From: Rhizopus arrhizus
Lineage: Eukaryota > Mucoromycota > Mucoromycetes > Mucorales > Rhizopodaceae
Assembly: GCA_024220505.1 (NCBI GenBank)
Contig: JAKZZE010000014.1
Coordinates: 868,001-932,000, forward strand
DNA: 64,000 bases
Reading direction: 5' to 3'
The position numbers were made by a program, and so were the translations under genes. This document shows positions 42,859-54,178 of the stretch, piece after piece. The notes beneath the pieces are model-generated. The model did no database searches. It had not been told where the DNA came from and worked only from the letters and a program-made list of their open reading frames with translations. Each line of letters opens with the position of its first letter. Position 1 is the first letter of the stretch.

Positions 42859-43923
42859 TTTTGAACTATTTTTATGTGTTTTTTTTAATTGTAAAATAAA
42901 AGTAAAAAAAAAAAAATTCATTCAATCGATATATCAAATTGGACAATAAGGCTATAAACGGAAATGAATGTTTCACGAACTATCCTTTTTGAAGGAGGAC
43001 ATTCTGTTTATGATGTCTGTGAACTTAACCGTTTAGAAATAGATTGTACTTATTTAGTATCCCAACGACAACAGCAATTTTTTTATATTCATTTATTTAA
43101 AGCAGCTTGTATTTTGTGTTTGTACGACTATGTTAAATATTGTTCCTTTTTCATGGGCAAAAATCGATAATGGGATCGTATAGGGTATTTTATGATTGAA
43201 GGTAATAAAGTGGACTTATTATTGGAAATACAGGTCTTTAAGAACAAACTGTAAACGTGATATTTTCTGTTCTTTTATAAATAGATTTCAAGTTTTCTCT
43301 TTTAGAATGGCTTTAATGTTTCACGAGAATAAATAAACTAGACAAGCATCATCTTTGCAATATGCTGAATAAGATCAGTGTAATGATAGCACATGAGTAG
43401 AAAAATAAAATTAAACTATTTATTATCTTTAGTTGTCCAATTAGATAATAATATTTATTTTTAGTGAGCAACAAAAGTATATAACAAATATATTTTGTTG
43501 TTTAAAAATATAAAATTCGGAATTCTATAAAAGCGGGTACGACACTGCCTTCATGTTCCCGGCTTTATCATCCTCTTTTTAGAATTAATTTCATTACTTG
43601 CAGGAAAATAATTGCACCGGGAATTATAACCAAATTATAGCTATTAAAACCAGACAGGGCATTGTTACTTTTTCCTCCTTGTTACTGCTATTATCAATAT
43701 GTACCCTAATTTTTTTAAAAAAGGGGTTATAATATGATGCTTTACAAAAAGCATGATAATTAAATCTAATAACTGCTTAAAGTAATTCATTAGACATTTG
43801 TAGTACAAGAGGGAATAATTTGATTTGTGTACCGCCATTTACTTTATATAAATACAGCGAAAAAAAAAGTTTGGGACTCGAATCTTTTTTTTTTTTTTTT
43901 ACCAAAAAAAAATAATAATAAAA
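42859..43923. other. intergenic stretch
   Basis: It holds the 3' end of PRP8 (AATAAA-like at ~42894) and the promoter of the next gene. A 68-codon frame at 42964-43170 starts with ATG but resembles nothing and has no supporting signals. Nothing else is recognisable. Confidence 0.45.
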
Positions 43924-44467
43924 ATGAAGGCTGCTTATAGCTTTTTCTTTACTTTTTGCGTATTCTTCCAAGCTACATTAGCTGGTGTATTTGATCAGCT
44001 TCAATTTATGAAGATTATTTCGCCTACAAATGGACAAAGTATTGAAATAGGAACCAATGTTACTATCCAATATGCTATGCAACCTACAGTTTACCGTAAA
44101 AAAAGAAAAAGAGCGACTTTATATGCATTTATACTCAAGTATTAGTTTAGAAAGCACATCTAATGGTTATGCAAAGAACATTGTAATTAACTTTCATAAA
44201 CGAACTGGAGATCAAAAGCAAGAACAAATTGAAAATATTTGTCCTACATGGTAATCAGTATACTTATTATACACTTTTCTTTTACTAATTAACCGCATTA
44301 GTCCTCTTGCTGCCAAACAAGATCAATACGTTACTTATACCAAACAATGGACTGTACCTACTAATGTTACCCCTGGTTCATATGCCTTTGATTTTGTTGA
44401 GACTGTCCAACTTCGTAGAGGAGAAATAACATCTTCTGAAACAGTCAAAGTGAACATTGTCGATTAA
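43924..44467 (+). CDS. small secreted protein, Kre9/KNH-like fold
   Basis: Three phase-consistent exons (43924-44095, 44151-44250, 44302-44467) give 145 aa. Residues 1-20 form a signal peptide (FFFTFCVFFQATLA-G). The mature part resembles the short beta-sandwich domain of fungal Ser/Thr-rich surface proteins: FMKIISPTNGQSIEIGTNVT at the start and WTVPTNVTPGSYAFDFVETV near the end, with two Cys in ICPTCPLAAK. No GPI signal is present and it ends VKVNIVD. It may be a wall or extracellular binding protein. The acceptor at 44150 was chosen because it alone keeps the frame into the region with NGYAKNIVINFHKR. Confidence 0.65.
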
Positions 44468-45569
44468 AGAATTCTTTTTGCTCCATCCCTTTAGCCATAT
44501 TAACTTTTACATACTTGTAAAATAAACATCTCTTTTTTTTTCGTATGTAATTACTTTTACTATGCACTAATTAACCTCTTATGGGTTATTGTTAAAAGTA
44601 AACAGAATAGCAAAGCTACAAATGTTTTAGATTGGCACTGTTGACGGTATTCGAATATCAATGATCTTATGGTCTTTCCTTTATGATGCTTACTCTTGAA
44701 CTGTTTTTATTAAGCCAATCAAAGATTAATATCCTCTTGATTTGTTGAATACATAAACCAATGTTCAATTGGATTTGTTTTTTTTTAAAAAAATGTCAAA
44801 GAATAAGACTGTATTGTATGTATTACAACAAAATTTTATTTTCAAACGTATAGATCGGGAAAAGCAAAAGACATTGTAATTACAAGCACGTCATTAAATA
44901 GAAACAAGTAAATTTGAATCCTCAGATTTTGTACAGAGTCGGTCTGGCAAAGCCACATAAGAAGCAGGGTCAACCAGTAATAATAGAGATCTAATATTTT
45001 GCATATAAGAACCTTCAATACGATCACCAGAAAATACAATTGACAGTTTACGACAAGAACTATATACTTTCAATTATTTATATCTTATTACACAAAATGT
45101 ACACAAGGACTGACTTGCACCTCAAAATATAAAAGTGATTCGATCTGTTTCAAAAATCAACAGCGTCATATCCTTTTATTCACAATTTCAACGTATTCTA
45201 TGGCCTTTTAGAAGTGTTGTTGACGCTATTCTTTTTAACGTATTAGTATATGTTACAACAAAGTTGTCATGTTTGATCTGGAAAGCAATTATAAAATTGG
45301 TTCATCAATGGTAATTGCTAAACTGAGATTACTATATAAGAAGTGCTAGACAGTTTTGAGCGAATTAATAAAGGTTTGTAAGAGAACAATGACAAAAAAA
45401 GTAGTAAACTTGCTTCGATTGTAATCACGTCTTAAAATCTTATCTAAGGCTTGAATTTGTTATTCAACTTTTTATTTGCTTTAAAACAAAAAGAGATTAT
45501 ATTCAAAGCATCACTTTAATCCTTTTTTAATTTTGTGTAGAATCTTGTTGGAGAAAAGTTGATTGCAAT
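44468..45569. other. intergenic stretch without recognisable genes
   Basis: A minus-strand frame at 44842-45039 is hydrophobic but short and unlike anything known. The remainder is AT-rich. It serves as the shared 3' flank of the secreted-protein gene and COX9. Confidence 0.4.
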
Positions 45570-45737
45570 TTATTGCTTGCTAGCTTCGAGTTTGGCGTAG
45601 TAGGCATTGCGGCGTGCAGCAGTGGGGATGTGATAGCTGTGCCAGAAAACGTAACCAGAGACACCACCAAGAGTGAGGGCAATAGCAATATCCTTCATAG
45701 CTTGCTTGCGGAATTTACCAGTGATGGGAGCAATCAT
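45570..45737 (-). CDS. COX9: cytochrome c oxidase subunit 7A (Cox9)
   Basis: Single exon, 55 aa, nearly the size of yeast Cox9 (59 aa). It starts MIAPITGKFRKQAMKDIAIA, matching the family start M(T)IAPITG followed by a basic patch. One transmembrane helix (LTLGGVSGYVFWHSYHI) and a short basic C-terminus (RRNAYYAKLEASKQ) follow. It is a nuclear-encoded small subunit of complex IV in the mitochondrial inner membrane, without a cleaved presequence. Confidence 0.88.
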   Translation of the reverse strand: MIAPITGKFRKQAMKDIAIALTLGGVSGYVFWHSYHIPTAARRNAYYAKLEASKQ

Positions 45738-46599
45738 TTCTTAATATAATTAGATACAGTAAAAAGAGAAAAGTTTAAACAATCATTCACAAAAAATTAA
45801 ATTTTCTAGGCTGGGGGTAAAAGGAATTCTATTGGACGTGACATCATTTGGAGCTTGTTACACAAATGTCTCTGAACTTTGATATATTCAATTGCACAGT
45901 CTTTAAAAGCTACAGTTGACCTTCTTGCTTTATCAATGAAATTTATTGCTTGACAATCGTAAATACAGTCTTACTGGTATAAGTACTAGCTATTTATCGC
46001 ATTATGTAAATATAATTGACGCACATCAACATTTATTATCAAGTGATATATTTATAGATTCATATTTCCATTTTTCTAATAAACATCACCAAGTTACTGG
46101 TTCAATTTTCTTTTTACTATTTTCATGTGTACTTTACTGCAAGTAGTTATCTCTTACTTAGAATTTGTCAAAATAGCAGCAGTCTTCCTATTGAAGCTGT
46201 CATTAAATTGAGCATATTCACCATGCAAAAGCATACTTGCCATCAGGAAAATAGACTTCTTTTATTAGATCTATTGTAAGCTATGCATATTTTTTTTTTG
46301 CTTGTATAAACATGTTTAATTTGAGCTTATTTGTTTTATATTGAATATGAGCAGAGACATGATTCGACCTAAAGACGGCAGTAGTAAGATTCTTAAAATT
46401 AAGAGATCCTTTTCTACAGTAGCAATAGCATCTGAAAAAAGACTTACTATGAACCAGAGGAGAAGCAAATGTTCAATAATTATTTCTGAGCTTTGTGCAG
46501 GTGTCTATTCGGACCCAGGCAAAGCGAAGTATGAGTAAAGTAGGGATTGGAATAATACATTAAAAACCAATTTATTAACAAAGCTTTTAAACAACTCTC
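45738..46599. other. intergenic stretch without recognisable genes
   Basis: COX9 promoter side and the 3' flank of the SYG1/XPR1 gene. Plus-strand frames of 65-66 codons at 45946-46146 and 46341-46538 have no recognisable content. Confidence 0.4.
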
Positions 46600-49500
46600 T
46601 TAATCACTATCATCGTCATCATCATCAGGCTCATCATCTAGGTCACTTTCAGATTCTTCCAAATTGACCGATGTTCCACGAGATTGGATCATTTCTAAGG
46701 CAAGTCCTATCTTGGACGGAATCTGATTCAATTTACTGCTGATATCACCCATAGCCTGCTTTTCATCCATGTCTTGCTTATTCTCGAAATCTCTTCGTCC
46801 GTAGAAGGATCCAGCAAGCTCAGATGAAACGACATTGGATACATCGATTTCTTGTGGGCCAATTGGAAGTTGGATGCGTCCTTCTTCGACATGATCCACG
46901 GCACCCTTGTTTGCTTCAGAAAAGGCAAAAGGTAAAGGAATTTCTTTGATGGCTCGATAATTACCGCAGTTATTGATGTGCTATTATAAAATGAGGGGCG
47001 TTAATAACTTATGTGGAATATAACTATTTTCTTTCTGTACCTCGTTTTCCAATCGAAAAAAGTTCCACTGAATACGACGGTAAATTTCCAAGATAGCGAT
47101 AATAAACCCAATCAGGTCACTAGACAACTTGGAAGTGGCAAAATTCAAAGTCCAAGCAAATCGTAGGATAATGTTGATAGGAACAGCAATGTAATATGTC
47201 TATAAAGTATCAAATTCAATCCACTTTCTCTAAACATGAATGTTTCAATCATACCCATCTATAAAATACAACATCATCACGAAGCAAGAAGTTTTTGCTT
47301 TTCAATTCTAATAACCCCCAATCCATCTTGATATCCCACGCAGAAGTATAGATTGAGTTGATAGCACAACAAAAAATCCAGAAAAATTCAATGAGAGGAG
47401 AATCTATAGAACGTACATGAGTCCATCTCTGCCTGAGATCCTCAGTCACAAGGGAAAAACAAAAATGGACTTACGATGCATTCTTCTGTAACCTGTCACA
47501 AGAGCAGCAGCAATACTCGTAATATATTTCACACCGTTCACCAAGTGCACACTCTCGCCCGAATCCTTATGACGGCGAAGACACTGCAAGAGACGCCACC
47601 AGGGAGGCACCGAGGCCAAGATGGGCGTGAACCAAAACAATTTGACAGGACAGTTGCTGTCAAAGTCAAGCCAGTGATAGCCATAGGCACAAAAGAAGTA
47701 GGAGATGGTCCAAAAGGAATAAGCAAGACTGTTGAGTTCATCAGCGATAAAGAAATCGCGGAATTCGACCGAGAAACAGTAACTGAGGACGATACGTCCG
47801 AGGGTGATACCTAGCCATCTTCTGGAAGAATAATACATGATTGGGAATGGACAGGTCATGATGGCCAAGGAAACGACAAAGAATATGAGTGGACATAGCT
47901 GAGATGGAATTGAGGGTGCAAACATTTGTGAAAAATCAATATACATGATGAAAGATAACAATAAAAGCATAAAGGAAGGTAACTATGTATTTTTGTCAAC
48001 AATGTATTTTTGTGCATTTAATTACGTACCTCTGCAAACTCGTGATAATCCAAGTTATCTCTTGGGTCAAACTCAAAGATAAATTTGTAATTAATTTGAC
48101 AGCGCGTCCAAACTAGTGTATTAACTGCAAAGCCTAAGCAAAATAAGATAGGCAAAAAGAAAACAGCATAGATCTGGAGACTAAAGTACATGTTGGGCAG
48201 ACGATCTTGTACGTCTGGGTCAAGCGCAAGTTGAAGTACTCTAGCAAAAAGTGCTAGGGTCAAACCAATATAAAATCCAACTCTCCATGCGGCTGGTGTA
48301 TAATGCTAACAGGATAAGATCAGAATGGACAATAGAGAAGGTGAATGCTTACTTCATCTTTTTCTGGTGTTCTGAGTTTGGACATGCCCTTTCTTCGATG
48401 TCCACTAGCAAATTCTTCAATGTAAAGTTCCTAAGAGGAAATGAATACATGTAAACATTCAGTCTGTTACTGTACCTCTGTATCGTTGAGTATTTCGTCA
48501 ATTTTGTTTGAATTCATCCAGTGGTATTGGTTTAACTTTTGAATATATAATTTACTTGCTTTCCATCCTGCAGTCTAAGATAATATTAAAGGTATGCTCT
48601 ATTTGCTTTTTATCGTTTACTTTATCAAACTTTTTAAGAATCTTTCTAAATCCTGTCTCATTAAGTATCTATAACATTGTGTAAGCAATTCATAAGATTA
48701 TCACTGCCTTTTGTTACTCTATATGATTTCAATAATTCCAAACTGCGATAATATTCTGTGATTGCTTTTTTCAATCGACTTCTAGCGACCTAGAAAAGTC
48801 ATTAATTGTTTTATATGATCAACCTATCAAAGAAGACTATACATTATAACTAAGATGTTGCGTGCCATTGTATTTTACAGCTGAAGGCAAATCAGTCACA
48901 TCGGCCAAAGTAGAACCTGCCGAGTTTCTTCTAAACCAATGACCAAAATGAAATCCATGATCAGCAGGATCTGAATGTTCGTAAGACTATACATCATTAT
49001 TACCATTTATTCTTGTCTAAAAAGATCGTCCCTTACCTCATCATGTGATAATTGAGCAGCGAATTTTTTAACAATATTCATTTGTAATTCCAATGCTTCA
49101 TATTTTGCCTCTGCTTCTTTCTCCTTGGCTATAGTCACTGTTACAAAATTTCATTTTGTTTTTTTTTTGTTTGTTATTATTTACAGTCGTAAAACGTGGA
49201 TATTGTGTCCAAATCACGATCAAGTGTAACAAAGAAATACTGTTCCGGTTCACTTGCATGCTTTAATACTTCTTCCAAAATAGAAGTCGCTTGAAAGCCT
49301 CTAGCTATTTAAAAGTAAAGTTGAGCAGTGATATAAAGGAGCACTTTTTTTTACCTTTTAAGGAAGGTTGAGGGATCCTGTTAAGTTCAGTATCATGCCC
49401 ATAGTCAAGTTGCAAAGAATATTCATCAATCGAATCAGTTGTTATTATTTGCCTGGCATGTCCACCTGTTGAACGGTTTTCAAGAGTAGAGGATTGAGTT

Positions 49501-49777
49501 CTTATTGGGGTTGCATGTTTTCTAGTGGCAGGTTGAAATTCAGGTTCTGGAGTATGTACGGCACTAATGGCAAGATCAAGTCCTCGATCTTTGTGATCTT
49601 GGTGTTGTCTACGATACTAATTTTTTCATTTTGTAAATAGCAAGAATAAAGCAAGTTTATTTGTTTTAGTTTTACTTTTTCAATAGCTTTTAATCTTTTT
49701 TTAAGAGCCTTATAGTTTATATAAGCCTTTCTCCACTCTGGGATACTTTGAGATTCAAGGTATTTGGCAAACTTCAT
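46600..49777 (-). CDS. SPX-EXS phosphate exporter (Syg1/XPR1 family)
   Basis: A gene of about 14 exons. Exon 1 (49777-49676) begins MKFAKYLESQSIPEWRKAYI, the SPX N-terminus; exon 2 is 49616-49355. SPX continues through FFVTLDRDLDTISTFY and FRKILKKFDK. Transmembrane segments follow (GFYIGLTLALFARV; IYAVFFLPILFCLGFAVNTL), then the EXS domain: RWLGITLGRIVLSY, FRDFFIADELNSLAYS, VNGVKYITSIAAALVTGYRR, WDIKMDWGLL and IGFIIAILEIYRRIQWNFFR. It ends in a Ser-rich, then Asp-rich tail. SPX domains bind inositol pyrophosphates, and XPR1/Syg1 proteins export phosphate. An Asn/Ser linker sits within SPX (after residue 34), common in fungi. Borders of the middle exons were read by splice phase but not all fixed to the base. 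Confidence 0.9.
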
Positions 49778-49995
49778 GTGAAAATTTGACAAGTAAATAT
49801 ATGCAAGTAATTTAAGACAAAAAGGAAAATTTGAACAAATTCAAATTCAATCTGTTTATAGAATCTTAATACTTTTTCTCAGCTTCTGGTCTTTAAATTC
49901 GCCCGATTTGACTCCATCAATATGATGAAAAGATCTTCACGTTTTATGAACATCACAATTAACTGGCTATTCTTAAAAATAGTTTTTATTGCCAC

Positions 49996-50026
<31 letters not shown>

Positions 50027-50322
50027 TGTGTGTTATGCGTGCATGAGAAACATCTTGTACCTTAAAGGCTCAAATTCTCTAGTGCCAAAGAAGTTTAGGA
50101 ACAGTCTTTATATGTAAACTAGTCACAAGAGAAAATAAAGACAAGCACTCGAGATTTATTTAAAGAGGTATTTGACTCTGTTACTTTAATACTTGACAAA
50201 CAACGAGTTTACAAACAATACTATTGAATAAGAAATTTATGTGACAAATTACTTTTGGGATTCACAAATTGAATGAAATAAAGTCTATAACCCTTTACTG
50301 TATTTGATACAAAACTGTTTCT
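49778..50322. other. intergenic stretch with poly-A run
   Basis: Promoter side of the SYG1/XPR1 gene and 3' flank of the Mit_KHE1 gene, with an A run of ~29 at ~49996-50024. No gene recognised. Confidence 0.45.
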
Positions 50323-50884
50323 TTATTCTTGTTTTGCTTTTACAAATCTCTCCAAAGCTACAGCCTTTAAGATCTGTGACCTTGCTCTATTTAATTCTAA
50401 TTCTAAACCAGGCGTATCCAATGTTTCCCCAATCAATTTGATATCTGAATTATTTAACACACCTTCTAAATCATGTTCTAATAGTTTTAAATTGGGTTTT
50501 TTCTCTAGAAACCCTTGTCTAATTTCCTGCGAGAATTCTAAATCATCCGAGGAAACAAAGCTGTGTTGATTTAAGAGAGCATTCAGCTGTTCATCTTGTT
50601 GATAGGTCAATTGGCCTTGATTCACTAGAGAAGATAAGCTATCGGCACCATGGTATGCTTTATAGTGACTGTAGAGTCGAAACAGGTTATATGCCAGCGG
50701 TATATTAGGAATCAGTGGGACAATGACGAATGTACAAGACAGTGGGACCCAATAAGCAGAATAATACATGTATTTTTTATGATAATTTACTCTATCCTTC
50801 AACAAGCTTTCTAAATCACGTTGAACATCCGATCCTTCCAAAACATTTGGATAGTTCACCAGTACCTATATTTTAAAGCAGTTA

Positions 50885-50922
<38 letters not shown>

Positions 50923-51202
50923 AGGGGAAAGACATGTCAATTACATTTTTTAAAGGTTCTTGTAATTCGTACTTTGCTGGTACGCTTTTCAAAAACCATT
51001 CTTGATAATCGACTTGATTCATAAAATGACTTCCACGATTATATAATTTTCTTTTCCATGTTGTTGGATCTGCTTTTCCAAACTGTTCCCACTTCTTACT
51101 TGACCAGTTGACTGCTTTTGTTAATTTGGAAGTAGTTGACACAGTTGAATGACAATAATAAGCCCAACGATTCTTCAAGATTGGAATAGCATAAATACGC
51201 AT
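50323..51202 (-). CDS. mitochondrial K+/H+ exchange-related protein (Mit_KHE1 family)
   Basis: Two exons (51202-50945, 50865-50323) give 266 aa. The basic N-terminus (MRIYAIPILKNRWAYYCHS) suits mitochondrial import. It is followed by the family's WKRKLYNRGSHFMNQVDYQEWFLKSVP-type block and, in exon 2, HKKYMYYSAYWVPLSCTFVI, then PLIPNIPLAYNLFRLYSHYK, with one or two membrane segments. This matches PF10173 (yeast YDL183C), linked to K+/H+ exchange across the inner mitochondrial membrane. The C-terminal ~100 residues are hydrophilic and helical. The intron (79 bp) contains a ~30-nt T run in the sense strand, which may serve as an extreme polypyrimidine tract. Confidence 0.85.
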
Positions 51203-51305
51203 AATTTAAAAGTTGAAAAAAAAAAAAAAAGAAACTAAAAAAAAAAAAGAGTCTTTCAGATCAATGACGACAATACAAGTGATTTATTAGCCAATAATGT
51301 CTTGT

Positions 51306-52599
51306 TTAAAAATAATCCCATAATTTGTCAAATTCTTTTGCATAGGCCTCAACAACAGATGGAATATTGGTAACTATAACATTCTCTTGATTTTTATAAC
51401 GCGCACTACATCATCATTTATCAGTCATAGCTCAATACTGTTCATCACACTTACCCCGCACTCCAATTGAAGCTTCCGGTGATGACCATCTTATCGTCAA
51501 TCACTACAAATTTGTTATGCATAAATTGATCACTAAACAAATAGTTTATACACAGACAAAACGTTCTACAAGATGTACTTGCCTATTGTCGTATTTAAAA
51601 GGAATTCCCCAGCGATCATGCAGCCTACAAACATCAGCGCCCTTTTCAGGGTCCATCTGATCATTATCTGTAATGATCCGAACATCCAAACCTCTTTTAT
51701 AAGCATCACTCAACACACGAGCCGTTTCATTGTCAGTCAAAGAAAACACGCAGACATAAAGTGTTCTTTTTGCAGAAGAAAGCGCAGAGTGAAATGTCTA
51801 GTGAAAGATGAGTTCATACTTTCTCATCTATCGTCTTCTTTTTTTTTTTACCGAATAGCTTTCTTCAGAAGGGAAAAAGATGGGAATACAAAAGGTGTTT
51901 TCAGGTAAAGGTCCTAGTGGTCTTGGATTAAACCCGAAACTTGGATTGTGGCGCTTGCTGTTGTGGGTCACACTCCCTGTGTTTGGTGTCTTTTTTGGCT
52001 GCAGTTGAGAGTGAGGGCGAGTCTGCTGAGATTCACTCGGATGACCTCCTCTTGTCTGACTCGTTCTTTCTACTGCCTGCTCACGGCCACTGACCACTTG
52101 ACGGAACTTTTCATGTTCTACACGTTCAGGAGCACCATGATGACTACTCTTTATCTGACGATAAAACTCTCTTGTCTCTTCCCAACCACTGTTTTTCTTT
52201 GCAGGCTCACTCATCACCACTGAGGACCAAGAAGCCCTTTTGATCTCACGCTCAGGTGACTGTGGAGGGGACGCTAGGTTTGATGCGGGACGAATCAGAC
52301 GGGTGATTTGATGCTTTAGGTCAGACAAGACTTGTTGATCTTCCTTTGTCTTCATGGCACCTTCGGCATCAAGAAACATCTTATCAATCGCGGCAAAATC
52401 ATTTTGACCACTGAAGAGATGACTGAATTGAATGGATAGTCCATCAAGTGAAGAGTCTTTCGTTTGTCTTTCGAATCGTATGGACTATAAGAGAGTAAAC
52501 TAAGCCAAAGATGATTTGTATCCTATTATAAACTCTTACTTGTTTCAACTGTTCATTCATGTGGAAGGGAAGTTTTTGAAGCTTTGAAGTATCAGTCAT
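51306..52599 (-). CDS. PLD-superfamily single-HKD protein (PLD6/Zucchini-like)
   Basis: Five exons (52599-52540, 52484-51852, 51797-51583, 51532-51455, 51405-51306) give 361 aa. The C-terminal ~150 residues form one phospholipase D-type half domain: LYVCVFSLTDNETARVLSDA, VRIITDNDQMDPEKGAD, then MHNKFVVIDD (H308-x-K310-x4-D315) and MVITGSFNWSAG. A single HKD motif with this layout is typical of PLD6/MitoPLD-like nucleases or lipases that act as dimers. The N-terminal ~210 residues are Ser/Gln/Pro-rich and probably disordered; no membrane anchor is evident, unlike animal PLD6. Intron 3 appears to use a GC donor (AG|GCAAGT); the nearest GT donor breaks the frame. Substrate unknown. Confidence 0.8.
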
Positions 52600-52722
52600 T
52601 CTTTTTGGTTTTTGCTTTTTAAAAAAAAAGAAAAGAAAATAAAGGCAGGTATTTAAACATGTATCCATATGCATCGTGGTATACAAATAAAAAGAAGCTA
52701 ATTTTTATATAAACAACAATAA

Positions 52723-54069
52723 TTATAAACTATAGTCTTCATCTTCCGAAGATAGACCATAACCATATTCTAAATAAACAAGTATTAATAAGAATACACT
52801 CTATATGCTATTAGATACTTGCGATCTTCAAATTCATCATGGTCATCTCCATCCTCTTCTTCTGGATAATCGTTTTGATAGTAATCCTCAGCTATGTTTT
52901 CAATTCAGTCATAGTGTGGTATATAGCCTATTTGTTTACTCTACCATTCGAGTCTTCATCTTCAACATCGCCTATTTCACTATCAGTGTCATTATCATCC
53001 ATGTACTCAGTTGCTCCGTCAAACCAAACAAGGGAGCCAACATTGCTTGTGTTCACAACAGGGTTGTGTTCTTCTCTATAGTAAACATCATAAACATAAT
53101 CATCATCCTCGGGTTCTTTTTCATTCACTTTCCAAACATATAAGTTACAGCACAAACTGTGTTACTCTGTGGCTTACATGTCAAGTATTCCTTAATCATC
53201 GGTATAAAGTTACACATAATGTCATCCACATCGTCTGCATCTTCGTCAACAAACAACCTATTACTTGTAAGTTATCAAATCAACATTCTTTACTTGCATT
53301 TACTTTGGTTGTTTGTTATTATTATTCGTCTCATCCTCTCTGACTGCTTCAAACATTTGAAATAAATCCTGTGCTGCTTTCTCGGCTGAACTTTGTACGC
53401 TAAATAAAAAAAAAAAATTAGTTTCTTTGGATTATTTTAATGCATGAAATTTACACTGGGGGAGCATTTTGTTCCACTGTTTTTGATCTATTTTGATTAA
53501 TGACTCTATATCTTGCTTTCTTGGACACGTCCTATAAACAACTCGTCAGAATCGCTCTTGTTCCAATGTGATATTTACGCTTTGCTTTTGCATCAATTGC
53601 TCTTTTCTTTCTTCTCTTGAAACAGGTGTTTGTGGTCTACTGGTACCAGGCTGAATACGTCTAGCGATACGGTCCTATAGGAAGTGATTAGAATGTGCTT
53701 TTGTTCTTTTTATCGTTTTACTTTAAGTTTCTTTGCTTCGTCCAAATTTGAAAAACTTGCTTCTTCTACTGTTTCTGCTAAACGAAATACGGTCGGAAGC
53801 GCGGTAGCTGACACTATATAAGCCTAGTTCAATACAATGTACAGTTGACCAAAAGAAATTCTTCTTCAACCTTTCAATACACTTTTATTTTCATTATTTT
53901 TTTTCAATCGTTTCTCTTCATTTTCTTGGTGAAGCACTAGATAACACGAAAATATAAATAAAAACAAAAACAAAAAAAAAAAACCTGTTTATTTACACAG
54001 AGCGTCTAGTGGTTCTTCAGTTCTTTTACGTTTAATACGTAAAATGGTTAATTGATTATTATTTGACAT
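52723..54069 (-). CDS. IWR1: Iwr1-like RNA polymerase II nuclear import factor
   Basis: Nine phase-consistent exons (54069-53997, 53813-53722, 53674-53579, 53531-53455, 53399-53304, 53257-53178, 53127-52945, 52891-52823, 52769-52723) give 270 aa. The N-terminus TILRIKRKRTEEPLDAL is the Iwr1 start and holds the basic nuclear localisation signal. The core Iwr1 motif is present: DYVYDVYYREEHNP, GSLVWFDG, DEDSNAEDYYQNDYPEEEDG (exons 7-8). Iwr1 binds assembled Pol II between its large subunits and carries it into the nucleus. The last intron appears to start with GC (GATC|GCAAGT), since only this gives the ending EDQYGYGLSSEDEDYSL. Divergent from the kelch gene, with only 109 bp between starts. 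Confidence 0.88.
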
Positions 54070-54178
54070 GATTAAAGAAGAGAGAGAAAAAAAAATTCCT
54101 ATCCATGACGTCGTCGCACAATAAAAAAAATTAGAGTGGTGGTGTGGGTCTGTAAAATTTCCCTTTTTTCTTCCTTTC

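Noticed and set aside
42964..43170. 68-codon open frame after PRP8
   Set aside because: No similarity, no splice or promoter support and unremarkable length for AT-rich sequence; left out as a gene.
47476..47814. 112-codon plus-strand frame
   Set aside because: It is antisense to the conserved EXS domain of the SYG1/XPR1 gene and is a shadow frame.
52839..53343. Hydrophobic plus-strand frames
   Set aside because: They are antisense to the acidic IWR1 exons and reflect complementary codon bias.
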